In this document: piece by piece, positions 1 through 7,853 of the stretch
Layout of the letters: each line of letters begins with the position of its first letter
Numbering within the stretch: the stretch's first letter is position 1
Origin: CAKRJP01 sp963589425
Lineage (GTDB): Bacteria; Bacillota; Clostridia; Lachnospirales; Lachnospiraceae
NCBI GenBank assembly: GCA_963589425.1
Contig: CAVAKZ010000013.1
Location: forward strand, 1-50,915
DNA: 50,915 nt
Direction: 5' to 3'
The notes under the pieces: generated by a model
Told to the model about the DNA's origin: nothing
The model's input: the letters and a program-made list of their open reading frames with translations, nothing else
The model's database searches: none
Made by a program: the position numbers and the translations under genes

Positions 1-138
1 CACATATATAGAATATTTCTATGGATATAGAGAAAACAAGAGTAAATACTGCCACAAGAGCATTTTTTTGATAGATGCAAGTTTTCAATTCCTGTCGTTC
101 CATTTTAGTGATTGATTCATATGACAAATTGTTTGAGT

Positions 139-1152
139 TTATATGTTTTCCCGTATCTTTATACTATGCTCCACGAAATTTAATTCTTCTTTTGCTCCTA
201 CCCCTGAGGTCAGATATTCGAAAAGCAAGTCTAAGGATTTGCTTCCCTGCTTATAAGGCATCTGGCTGATGGTGGCGGATATTACGCCTTCTTCCAGCAT
301 TTCTTTAGTGGTAGGTACATCGTCGAAGGTGATTACCTTTAACTTTCGTTTGCTTTCTTTGATGGCCTTGCAGCCTCCGAAAACCCCTGCAGCCACAAAG
401 AAGATGGCATTGATCTCCGGATGATTTTTTAGCATTTCCATAGTGAGGGCGTAGCTTTCAAATTCATCATCATGATTTTCAACAACTTGAACAATGCCAA
501 TGTCTGGATAGCGGCTTTCAATGGTTTCTGAAAGGCCACGAATTCTCTCGGAGTGGCAGAGGACTTTTTCGGATCCACTGACGATGCCAAGCTTCATGTC
601 TCCGTCTGACATGAGGGATAATAGTCCTGCTACCATGGCCCCGCCTTTAAAATAGTCGCTTCCTACATAGGCCATTCGCTTGGATCCGCTGATATCTGTA
701 TTTACGGTGACTACTGGTATTCCAAGATCCACCAGATCGTCGATTTTTCTCTGTATGCTGGTATCGTTGTAAGGGGCCAGCATAAGGCCGTGAACCCCCT
801 CTTTTAGCAGTTCGTCAATGGCTAAGAGCTGGGCATCAGCGTCAAATTCCACACGTCTTGTAATAGTGTCTACCCCGTAATCTTTTAATTCTTTGGCTTT
901 TTCCTCCACTCCCTGGCTGACTTCGTCGAAGAAGGGATTGTCCTTGGAAAAGAGAATGACACCGATTTTATATTTCTTCTTTTGGGCGGCCAGAGCAATG
1001 CCGGCCCTGTTGGGACGGTAATCCAATGCCTTGGCAATTTCTTTGATTTTCTCTGCAGTCTTAGGGCTTACTCCGCTTCGATTGTTTAAAACCCGGTCAA
1101 CGGTTCCTCTGGAAACTCCTGCCAGGTCGGCAATGTCTTTGATGGTGGTCAT
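139..1152 (-). CDS. LacI-family transcriptional regulator
   Basis: 337 residues, the usual LacI/GalR length. Residues 3-23 form the N-terminal helix-turn-helix (TIKDIADLAGVSRGTVDRVL), followed by a hinge helix with YRPNRAG and a periplasmic-binding-like effector domain from about residue 61 (YKIGVILFSKDNPFFDEV). It is divergent from the xylulokinase operon and separated by 389 bp containing two GTGCAC-type palindromes, so it most likely represses that operon, and perhaps itself, with a sugar or phosphosugar as inducer. An AGAGGAAG ribosome binding site precedes the ATG. The effector cannot be read from sequence; a pentose or pentulose is inferred from the neighbours. Confidence 0.93.
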   Translation of the reverse strand: MTTIKDIADLAGVSRGTVDRVLNNRSGVSPKTAEKIKEIAKALDYRPNRAGIALAAQKKKYKIGVILFSKDNPFFDEVSQGVEEKAKELKDYGVDTITRRVEFDADAQLLAIDELLKEGVHGLMLAPYNDTSIQRKIDDLVDLGIPVVTVNTDISGSKRMAYVGSDYFKGGAMVAGLLSLMSDGDMKLGIVSGSEKVLCHSERIRGLSETIESRYPDIGIVQVVENHDDEFESYALTMEMLKNHPEINAIFFVAAGVFGGCKAIKESKRKLKVITFDDVPTTKEMLEEGVISATISQMPYKQGSKSLDLLFEYLTSGVGAKEELNFVEHSIKIRENI

Positions 1153-1268
1153 ATACTTCCTCTTTGTCTAAGCTTTCCTTCTTGTGTATCCGGTTATATT
1201 GATCCTTATATTATTTGCTATATCCCTTGCTGCTTGCTTGTGGGATGCAGCCATTTTTTCTATGTCTA

Positions 1269-1298
1269 ATTATCGCATATTTGTCAGAATAGTGTCAA
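1269..1298 (-). promoter_or_regulatory. Candidate promoter of the LacI-type gene
   Basis: On the minus strand, TTGACA (1293-1298) and GATAAT (1269-1274) are separated by 18 nt, a near-consensus sigma-A promoter. It lies 117 bp upstream of the regulator's ATG. The upstream palindrome at 1311-1328 sits just beyond its -35. Confidence 0.65.
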
Positions 1299-1310
1299 AT
1301 TTTAAGAAGC

Positions 1311-1328
1311 GTGTTCGTGCACGCTAAC
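1311..1328. promoter_or_regulatory. Candidate distal LacI-family operator
   Basis: The segment GTGTTCGTGCACGCTAAC has a perfect 8-bp core (CGTGCACG, 1316-1323) with partly symmetrical flanks. It shares the GTGCAC core with the site at 1497-1512; the centres are 185 bp apart, compatible with looping. The whole 1153-1541 gap (389 bp) otherwise holds only the two promoters and no gene. Confidence 0.55.
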
Positions 1329-1457
1329 TAGGCTTGGGCTTTCGGCCTTCTAGGAAAATCCAACAGAAAACAAAGGGTTTTGGCCAGAGGAACAGGATGA
1401 AATTTGGATAACTTTAACAAAAATAAGGGATTTACCATTAATTTTATATTAAGCATG

Positions 1458-1486
1458 TTGAAAAAAGCCTCAGAAAAGGGTAATAT
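1458..1486 (+). promoter_or_regulatory. Candidate promoter of the xylB operon
   Basis: TTGAAA (1458-1463) and TAATAT (1481-1486) are separated by 17 nt. An overlapping TATAAT occurs at 1484-1489. The palindrome at 1497-1512 falls over the expected transcription start, as for steric repression. Confidence 0.6.
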
Positions 1487-1496
1487 AATAGCAACG

Positions 1497-1512
1497 ACGT
1501 GCACGTGCACGT
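1497..1512. promoter_or_regulatory. Candidate main LacI-family operator (16-bp palindrome)
   Basis: ACGTGCACGTGCACGT is a perfect 16-bp palindrome immediately downstream of the predicted -10 of the xylB operon and 29 bp before the xylB start. LacI/GalR operators are even-centred palindromes with a central CG, which this has. Assignment to the adjacent regulator is inference. Confidence 0.65.
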
Positions 1513-1541
1513 AAAAGCAGGAAAACAAAGGAGGATGAATT

Positions 1542-3011
1542 ATGCTGTATATTGGCGTGGATTTGGGTACTTCAGCAGTGAAACTTCTGTTGATGAACGG
1601 AGAAGGAAAGATTCAGAAGATTGTATCAAAAGAGTATCCCTTGTATTTTCCAAACCCAGGATGGTCTGAGCAAAAGCCGGAAGACTGGTGGGAAGGAACC
1701 ATGGAGGGGCTAAAGGAACTTCTGTCTGAGTGCGATAAGAGTCAGGTGGCAGGTATTAGTTTCGGTGGCCAGATGCATGGACTTGTTATCTTAGACAAGG
1801 ATGACCAGGTAATTCGCCCGGCCCTTTTGTGGAATGATGGACGTACCTATGAAGAGTGCGATTATTTAAATAATGTAATCGGCAAAGATAAGTTATCCGA
1901 ATACACTGCGAATATTTCCTTTACAGGATTTACAGCACCGAAGATTCTTTGGGTTAAAAATAAGGAGCCGGAGAATTTTGCAAAGATTGCAAAGATCATG
2001 CTTCCCAAGGATTATATTGCTTATAAGCTAACTGGAGTTCATTGTACAGATGTGTCTGATGCTTCCGGTATGCTGCTCTTTGATGTTAAGAACCGTAAAT
2101 GGTCCAAGGAAATGTGCGACATCTGCGGAGTGACTGAAGATCAACTGGCAGATATTTATGAGTCCTACGAATCGGTAGGAACCGTTCTTCCGGAGATTGC
2201 AGATATCCTTGGAATTCCTCACAATGTAAAGGTGGCAGCGGGAGCCGGAGACAATGCAGCAGCTGCAGTGGGAACCGGAACTGTCGGAGACGGCATGTGC
2301 AATATTTCCCTGGGAACCAGTGGAACTATCTTCATTTCCTCAGAGAAATTTGGAGTAGATAAGAACAATGCCCTTCATGCCTTTGCCCATGCCGACGGAC
2401 ATTATCACTTAATGGGATGTATGCTTAGCGCTGCTTCCTGCAACAAGTGGTGGATGGATGAGATTATCAAAACTAAGGATTATGGCAAGGAGCAGGAGAA
2501 TATTACAAAGCTTGGAGAAAACCATGTATACTTCCTTCCATATCTTATGGGAGAGCGTTCCCCTCACAATAATCCAAATGCAAGAGCAACCTTTATCGGA
2601 ATGACTATGGATACCAGCAGAGAGGATATGACCCAGGCAGTTCTTGAAGGCGTTGCATTTGGACTTAGGGATTCCTTGGAAGTTGCAAGATCTTTGGGGA
2701 TCAATATTGAGCGCACCAAGATTTGTGGTGGCGGAGCAAAGAGTCCCCTGTGGAAAAGGATGATCGCTAATATTATGAACCTGAAGGTGGATGTGATTGA
2801 GTCTGAAGAAGGACCGGCGCTGGGAGGCGCTATGCTGGCAGCTGTAGCCTGTGGTGAGTATACTAGTGTAGAGGAAGCAGCTGAAAAGATTGTAAAGATT
2901 GTAGGAACTGTGGAGCCGGAAGCAGACCTAGTGGCAAAATACGAAGAGAGATATCAGCAGTTTAAGAAGATTTATCCAGCTTGCAAACCTGTTTTTGATG
3001 CAATCGTATAA
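1542..3011 (+). CDS. xylB: Xylulokinase (FGGY family)
   Basis: 489 residues, normal for XylB. It phosphorylates D-xylulose to D-xylulose 5-phosphate, the entry to the pentose phosphate pathway. Visible motifs are the N-terminal phosphate-binding VDLGTSAVK (residues 5-13), GISFGGQMHGLVILD, the AAGAGDNAAAAVGTG stretch with the likely catalytic base D237, and the C-terminal GGGAKSPLWKRM. The ATG is preceded by AAAGGAGG. It is first in an operon with the DUF4867-type gene (45 bp gap) and an isomerase. Another pentulose such as ribulose is possible because FGGY kinases overlap in specificity, but the sequence resembles xylulokinase most. Confidence 0.92.
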   Translation: MLYIGVDLGTSAVKLLLMNGEGKIQKIVSKEYPLYFPNPGWSEQKPEDWWEGTMEGLKELLSECDKSQVAGISFGGQMHGLVILDKDDQVIRPALLWNDGRTYEECDYLNNVIGKDKLSEYTANISFTGFTAPKILWVKNKEPENFAKIAKIMLPKDYIAYKLTGVHCTDVSDASGMLLFDVKNRKWSKEMCDICGVTEDQLADIYESYESVGTVLPEIADILGIPHNVKVAAGAGDNAAAAVGTGTVGDGMCNISLGTSGTIFISSEKFGVDKNNALHAFAHADGHYHLMGCMLSAASCNKWWMDEIIKTKDYGKEQENITKLGENHVYFLPYLMGERSPHNNPNARATFIGMTMDTSREDMTQAVLEGVAFGLRDSLEVARSLGINIERTKICGGGAKSPLWKRMIANIMNLKVDVIESEEGPALGGAMLAAVACGEYTSVEEAAEKIVKIVGTVEPEADLVAKYEERYQQFKKIYPACKPVFDAIV

Positions 3012-3056
3012 TGCGTATAATAATAGATACCTAGCTTTTTGAAAGGAGATAAGATC

Positions 3057-3674
3057 ATGGAAATTAAGAAAGTGACAGACCCTTCTTTTCGCAAATACGG
3101 AAAGATCGTGGAGGGCATGGATTTTTCCGGGCTGATTAAGGCCTTGGAAGAGAAGACTCCGGCTCCTGAGGATGTAGTTTACGAGCCTTCTATTGAAGCT
3201 TTGGAGGCTGATCCGGTATACGAGGATCTTAAGACTAAGATGTACGGGGAGATGCCCATTCAGATCGGTTACTGTAATGGTAAGAATCATAAGTTAAATG
3301 CCTTTGAGTATCACCGGTCTTCAGAGATTAATGTGGCTGCTACGGATGCTATTTTAATCATTGGACATCAGCAGGATATTACAGAAGATTTTACCTATGA
3401 TACATCCCTGGCAGAGGCTTATTTGCTTCCTAAGGGAACGGCTGTAGAGGTATATGCTACCACCCTTCACTATGCACCCTGCAGCGTTGGGGATGCAGGC
3501 TTTAAGGTTGGAATTGTTCTTCCGGCTAAGACCAATTATCCCTTGGAGAAAGACCATGAAGGCTGGGAAGACAAGCTTTTAGCTGCAAAGAATAAATGGC
3601 TTATTGGACATCCGGAAGGTGGATTGCCGGAGGGCAGCCATATTGGACTAGTTGGAAAAAATTTAGAAGTATAA
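3057..3674 (+). CDS. DUF4867-type protein of the sugar operon
   Basis: 205 residues counted from the ATG at 3057, preceded by GAAAGGAG; an in-frame TTG at 3039 lies upstream of that site and is rejected. I recognise it as resembling DUF4867, small proteins I recall beside fucose-isomerase-type and xylulokinase genes in gut Clostridia; no enzymatic role is established to my knowledge. The middle (about residues 75-160: NAFEYHRSSEINVAATDAIL, then IIGHQQDI, VEVYATTLHYAPC) reads as beta strands with conserved-looking His/Glu, compatible with a cupin-like barrel. Position between kinase and isomerase, with a 26 bp gap to the latter, suggests a role in the same pathway, for example sugar epimerisation, mutarotation or lactone chemistry; this is inference. 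Confidence 0.75.
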   Translation: MEIKKVTDPSFRKYGKIVEGMDFSGLIKALEEKTPAPEDVVYEPSIEALEADPVYEDLKTKMYGEMPIQIGYCNGKNHKLNAFEYHRSSEINVAATDAILIIGHQQDITEDFTYDTSLAEAYLLPKGTAVEVYATTLHYAPCSVGDAGFKVGIVLPAKTNYPLEKDHEGWEDKLLAAKNKWLIGHPEGGLPEGSHIGLVGKNLEV

Positions 3675-3700
3675 AAATATTATCAAAGGAGAATGTAATT

Positions 3701-5182
3701 ATGAAAAATTTACCTGAAGTAAAACTTGGTATCGTTGCTGTAAGTCGTGACTGTTTCCCAATTGAACTGTCTGAGAAGAGACGTTCTGCTATTAAGGCTG
3801 CTTATAAGGGAGAGCTTTACGAATGTCCGGTTACTGTTGAGAATGAACTTGATATGGAGAAGGCTGTAGAGGATGTTACAAAGGCAGAATGTAATGCCCT
3901 GGTTGTATTCCTTGGAAACTTCGGACCAGAGACTCCAGAGACTCTTATTGCTGAGAAGTTTGACGGACCTTGCATGTTCGTTGCAGCTGCAGAGGGAGAC
4001 GGAGACATGATCAATGGTCGTGGAGATGCTTACTGCGGAATGTTAAACTGCTCTTATAACTTAAAGATGCGTCATCTTGAAGCTTATATACCAGAGTATC
4101 CGGTAGGAACTGCTGATGATATTGCTACTATGATCGGTGAGTTCGTTCCCATCGCTCGTGCAGTTATCGGTGTTCGTAACTTAAAGATTATTACTTTTGG
4201 ACCACGTCCACAGGATTTCTTCGCATGTAATGCTCCGATTAAGGGACTTTATGAGTTGGGCGTTGAGATTGAGGAAAACTCAGAGCTTGACCTTTTGGTT
4301 GCTTACAATGAGCATGAAAATGATCCTCGTATCCCAGAAGTTTGTGCTGAGATGGCAGCAGAGATGGGCGAAGGAAAATATTATGAAGATTTAAATGCAA
4401 GAATGGCACAGTTTGAGCTGACCCTTCTTGACTGGGCTGAAGCTCACAAGGGAGCTAAGAAATATGTGGCATTTGCTGACAAGTGCTGGCCTGCATTCCC
4501 ATCACAGTTTGGATTTGAGCCATGCTATGTAAACAGCCGTTTGGTTGCTAAGGGAATTCCGGTAGCATGCGAGGTTGATATTTACGGAGCCTTAAGTGAG
4601 TACATCGGACTTTGCATTTCTGATGATGCAGTTACCTTGCTTGACATTAACAACTCTGTTCCTCAGTATATCTACGATGAGGATATCAAAGGAAAATATG
4701 ATTACAAGCTGACAGATACTTTCATGGGATTCCATTGCGGAAATACTCCGTCCTGCAAGATGTGCGATTCTAGAGCAGTTAAGTATCAGTTGATTCAGCA
4801 CAGACTCTTAGAGCCGGCTGGATCTGATCCGGACTTCACCAGAGGAACTCTTGAGGGAGATATCGCTGCATCTGACATCACCTTCTATCGTTTACAGTGC
4901 AACTCTGAGGGAGAATTAGTTTCTTACGTAGCAGAGGGAGAAGTAGTGGATGTACCAACCAGGTCTTTCGGAGGAATCGGTATCTTCGCTATTAAGGAAA
5001 TGGGTAGATTTTATCGCCACGTATTGATCCAGGGTAACTTTCCACATCACGGAGCAGTTATGTTTGGCCACTATGGAAAGCTCTTCTATGAAGTAGTTAA
5101 ATTCTTAGGAATCGATGTAAATAAGATTGGTTACAACCAGCCGGCCGGAGTAAGATATCCAACAGAGAATCCATTTGCATAA
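3701..5182 (+). CDS. L-fucose/L-arabinose isomerase-fold sugar isomerase
   Basis: 493 residues from the ATG at 3701, chosen because CAAAGGAG lies just upstream; longer in-frame starts would overlap the previous gene. It belongs to the FucI/AraA superfamily of metal-dependent aldose-ketose isomerases. E291 (in VACEVDIYG) and D315 (in LLDINNS) are 24 residues apart, the same spacing as the metal ligands E337/D361 of E. coli FucI as I recall them; histidines H449, H450 and H457 (GNFPHHGAVMFGHYG) supply a likely third ligand. It is about 100 residues shorter than classical FucI. Next to xylulokinase it probably supplies the ketose, but whether the substrate is D-xylose, D-arabinose, L-fucose or another aldose cannot be decided here. 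Confidence 0.85.
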   Translation: MKNLPEVKLGIVAVSRDCFPIELSEKRRSAIKAAYKGELYECPVTVENELDMEKAVEDVTKAECNALVVFLGNFGPETPETLIAEKFDGPCMFVAAAEGDGDMINGRGDAYCGMLNCSYNLKMRHLEAYIPEYPVGTADDIATMIGEFVPIARAVIGVRNLKIITFGPRPQDFFACNAPIKGLYELGVEIEENSELDLLVAYNEHENDPRIPEVCAEMAAEMGEGKYYEDLNARMAQFELTLLDWAEAHKGAKKYVAFADKCWPAFPSQFGFEPCYVNSRLVAKGIPVACEVDIYGALSEYIGLCISDDAVTLLDINNSVPQYIYDEDIKGKYDYKLTDTFMGFHCGNTPSCKMCDSRAVKYQLIQHRLLEPAGSDPDFTRGTLEGDIAASDITFYRLQCNSEGELVSYVAEGEVVDVPTRSFGGIGIFAIKEMGRFYRHVLIQGNFPHHGAVMFGHYGKLFYEVVKFLGIDVNKIGYNQPAGVRYPTENPFA

Positions 5183-5235
5183 AGAATCCAGGCTTTGGGA
5201 AATGATTTTTGACCCAAACATGGTATAAAGATAAG

Positions 5236-5271
5236 AAAGGGCATGGGACGTGGGGTCCATTGCCCTTTTTT
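5236..5271 (+). terminator. Terminator of the xylB operon
   Basis: AAAGGGCATGGGAC pairs with GTCCATTGCCCTTT with a small bulge, followed by a run of T at 5266-5271. It lies 54 bp after the isomerase stop. Confidence 0.8.
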
Positions 5272-5279
5272 GTATAAAT

Positions 5280-5294
5280 GAGTATACTATACTC
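5280..5294. promoter_or_regulatory. 15-bp palindrome before the sensor operon
   Basis: GAGTATACTATACTC is a perfect palindrome around a central C (7+1+7), 39 bp before the sensor-protein start. It contains TATACT twice and could overlap a -10; the only -35-like hexamer at 17 nt is TTGCCC (5260-5265), inside the preceding terminator stem. It is either a promoter/operator for the sensor genes or chance AT-rich symmetry. Confidence 0.4.
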
Positions 5295-5332
5295 AAGATG
5301 TTACAATACAAAGAAAGTGTTTGGGATAGATC

Positions 5333-6349
5333 ATGAAAAAAAAGGTATGGATTAACAGCTTTATTATTATTTTCCTTCTTATATTTTTGCTGGTTCTTGG
5401 CAGATCCATTTTTCTAAGTAAAAAAACTGCTAAATCCAGTTCCGTAAAATATGACAGGCATTATGCCATGATTACCGGTACCGGGGATGATGAGTTTTGG
5501 GATAAAGTTTATAAGAGTGCTAAGGCTCAGGGAGAAAAAAGCGGGGCCTATGTGGAGCGTTTTGGAAGTAATTTGTCGGAGACCAATTCCAGAAATGAGC
5601 TTTTGCAGCTGGCTATTTGGGCAGATGTGGATGGAATTATTGTATCTGCAGATGAGGACAGTGAAACCATAGACCTTATTGATGAGGCAGTGAAAGACGG
5701 TATTCCCGTGGTGACCGTTTTAAATGATTCCACAGGAAGTACCAGACAGTGTTTTGTTGGTAATAATAGTTATAATCTAGGGCAGGAATATGGCATCCAG
5801 ATTCAGGGACTTTTGGAGACTAAGGCTTCGGTTACAGAGAAAGATCCTGCTACAGTGCTGGTGCTTTTGGACCAGAACGGTTTGGACAGCAGTCAGAATC
5901 TAATCCTTTTAGGTATCCGGGAAACTTTGGAAAAAAATCTTGGAGCTGACTATCCGGTCCAGGTGGAGACAAAGCTGGTGGATAATGATGGAGAATTTAG
6001 TTCCGAGGAATCCATTCGAGATATTTTCCTGGTAAAGGACGATGAGCTTCCGGATATTTGTGTATGCTTAAGCGAACTTTACACTCGGTGCGCCTACCAG
6101 GCAGTGGTGGATTATAATAAAGTCGGAACTGTGGATATTTTGGGCTATTATGATTCCCAGGAGATCCTAGAGGGAGTTTCAAAGGGAATCGTAGCTTCTA
6201 CCATTTCCATAGACACCAAACAAATGGGAAGTTACTGCGTGAAAGCCTTGGAGGAATACAATGAGACTGGTTATACCAATGGCTATATGTCGGTGGATAC
6301 TTCCCTTATTGACAGTACAGAAGCATCCAAACTTCTAAAAGAGCAGTAA
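5333..6349 (+). CDS. Membrane-anchored sugar-binding protein, likely sensor subunit
   Basis: 338 residues. Residues 8-28 form one hydrophobic helix with no lipobox cysteine and no clear cleavage site, so the protein should stay anchored with its binding domain outside. From residue 44 it is a type 1 periplasmic-binding domain (YAMITGTGDDEFWDKVYKSA, ADVDGIIVSADEDSETIDL, DGIPVVTVLNDS). It is the first gene of an operon with a histidine kinase (start 10 bp after its stop), a response regulator and a second anchored binding protein. By analogy to the XylFII-LytS complex of Clostridium beijerinckii it probably binds a sugar and passes the signal to the kinase. The ligand is unknown. Its ribosome binding site is weak. 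Confidence 0.82.
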   Translation: MKKKVWINSFIIIFLLIFLLVLGRSIFLSKKTAKSSSVKYDRHYAMITGTGDDEFWDKVYKSAKAQGEKSGAYVERFGSNLSETNSRNELLQLAIWADVDGIIVSADEDSETIDLIDEAVKDGIPVVTVLNDSTGSTRQCFVGNNSYNLGQEYGIQIQGLLETKASVTEKDPATVLVLLDQNGLDSSQNLILLGIRETLEKNLGADYPVQVETKLVDNDGEFSSEESIRDIFLVKDDELPDICVCLSELYTRCAYQAVVDYNKVGTVDILGYYDSQEILEGVSKGIVASTISIDTKQMGSYCVKALEEYNETGYTNGYMSVDTSLIDSTEASKLLKEQ

Positions 6350-6359
6350 GGAGGTGTCT

Positions 6360-7853
6360 ATGAAGCAGCATTATTTATCTAATCGATGGAAATCTATGAC
6401 CCTTCAGGCAAAACTGACTTCGATGTTTGTCTTTGCAGCAGTGGTAATCCTTGCGGTAAATCTGATAATGTATATTGTCATTAATGAAATGACTGGCCGG
6501 GTAGAGAATGTCTACAAAAGTAATGTAAGTTTAAATGATCTGTCAGAAGATTTGGAAAATCTTCAGTCTAATATGGAGGAATATTTGCAGACTAGAAGTT
6601 CTGATGCCATGGAGGAGTATTACCGAAGTGAGCAAGAGTACCGGACCAGCATTGAAGCTTTGAATGTAATCATTTCCGATGACGAAACCCTTCTTACAGA
6701 GAAAAATATACATGCCCTGTCTGAGTCCTATTTAAATTTGACAGCAGGGGTGATTCAGGCCAAGCGAGGCCGGAATGTAGAAAAATACAGCAAGCTTTAT
6801 GGGCAGGCCAGCACCCTTTATAACAAGATCAATTCTTATATTTATAGTTTGAATAATCAGCAGTTTAGGGGAAATTCCCAGACCTACCAGGAGCTGATTC
6901 GATCTATGCGCTACATGGAAGTCTTTAATATTTTGATTCTTGTTCTTGTTATGATGGGAAATACCTGCCTGATCATTACCAGTACCCGTAGTGTGACGGA
7001 GCCTCTAAAACGTTTGTCCCAGGCGGCGGATGAAGTGGCAGGAGGAAACTTCGACATGGAGGAAATTCCTGTGGAAAACTATGATGAAGTGGGGAATGTT
7101 ACCAGGGCTTTTAATCAGATGGTGGAAAGTATCAGAAATTATATTGAGGAACTTCGACTTACCATGGACCGGGAACTTCAGATGCAAAAGCATCTAAAGG
7201 ACGCCCAACTAAAGTATTTGCAGGCTCAGATAAATCCTCACTTTCTCTACAATACCCTAAATGCAGGAATGCAGCTTGCTATGATGGAAGGGGCGGAAAA
7301 CACAGAGAAGCTTTTGGGAAATCTGTCAGACTTCTTCCGCTACAATGTAAAAAGAGAAGAAGGGGATGCTACCTTGGAGGAGGAGATCCGCCTGGTGGAC
7401 AACTATGTTTACATATTAAACGTACGCTTTTCCGGAGATATTCATTTTGAAAAAGAAATCGATGAGAGCCTAATTGGAATTCGGGTGCCTAGTATGATCT
7501 TGCAGCCCCTGGTGGAAAATGCGGTAAATTACGGAATTCGCAATGTAGACTGGGAAGGTCATATTGAATTATCTGTATTTAAAGAAGCTAAAGAGGTATG
7601 CATCAGTGTATGGGACAATGGTGCCGGTATGGAGAAAGAAAGAATTAAGCAAGTACTGGAGGGAAAAGCCGGGGAGTCAGACCTTAAGTCCAGTTCTAAC
7701 GGAGTGGGACTTAAGAATGTAATGGAGAGACTTAAGTTGTATTTTAAGGATCAGGCAAAGCTTAGCATTTTTAGTGAAGGAAAGGATATGGGAACGGAGA
7801 TTATGATTCGGATACCAATGGAGCAAGAGGGGGTAATGGCATGTATCGAGTAA
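6360..7853 (+). CDS. LytS/YesM-type sensor histidine kinase
   Basis: 497 residues from the ATG at 6360; a GTG at 6354 is in frame but overlaps the AAGGAGG, so it is rejected. TM1 is about residues 19-43, an extracytoplasmic helical region of about 140 residues follows, TM2 is about 188-210, then a HAMP segment (PLKRLSQAADEVAGGNFDM), the His_kinase domain with the phospho-acceptor H294 in INPHFLYNTL, and a HATPase with NAVNYGI and DNGAGM. Kinases of this type pair with YesN-type regulators and often with sugar-binding proteins. The helical sensor region has no obvious ligand pocket, which fits sensing through the binding proteins encoded on either side. Confidence 0.93.
   Translation: MKQHYLSNRWKSMTLQAKLTSMFVFAAVVILAVNLIMYIVINEMTGRVENVYKSNVSLNDLSEDLENLQSNMEEYLQTRSSDAMEEYYRSEQEYRTSIEALNVIISDDETLLTEKNIHALSESYLNLTAGVIQAKRGRNVEKYSKLYGQASTLYNKINSYIYSLNNQQFRGNSQTYQELIRSMRYMEVFNILILVLVMMGNTCLIITSTRSVTEPLKRLSQAADEVAGGNFDMEEIPVENYDEVGNVTRAFNQMVESIRNYIEELRLTMDRELQMQKHLKDAQLKYLQAQINPHFLYNTLNAGMQLAMMEGAENTEKLLGNLSDFFRYNVKREEGDATLEEEIRLVDNYVYILNVRFSGDIHFEKEIDESLIGIRVPSMILQPLVENAVNYGIRNVDWEGHIELSVFKEAKEVCISVWDNGAGMEKERIKQVLEGKAGESDLKSSSNGVGLKNVMERLKLYFKDQAKLSIFSEGKDMGTEIMIRIPMEQEGVMACIE

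Noticed and set aside
1153..1541. Possible small gene on the minus strand in the LacI-xylB gap
   Set aside because: The only frame (66 codons) lacks a ribosome binding site and covers the promoter and operators.
3596..3700. N-terminal extension of the sugar isomerase reading back into the DUF4867-type gene
   Set aside because: It would overlap the preceding gene by 79 bp, and the ATG at 3701 has a good CAAAGGAG site.
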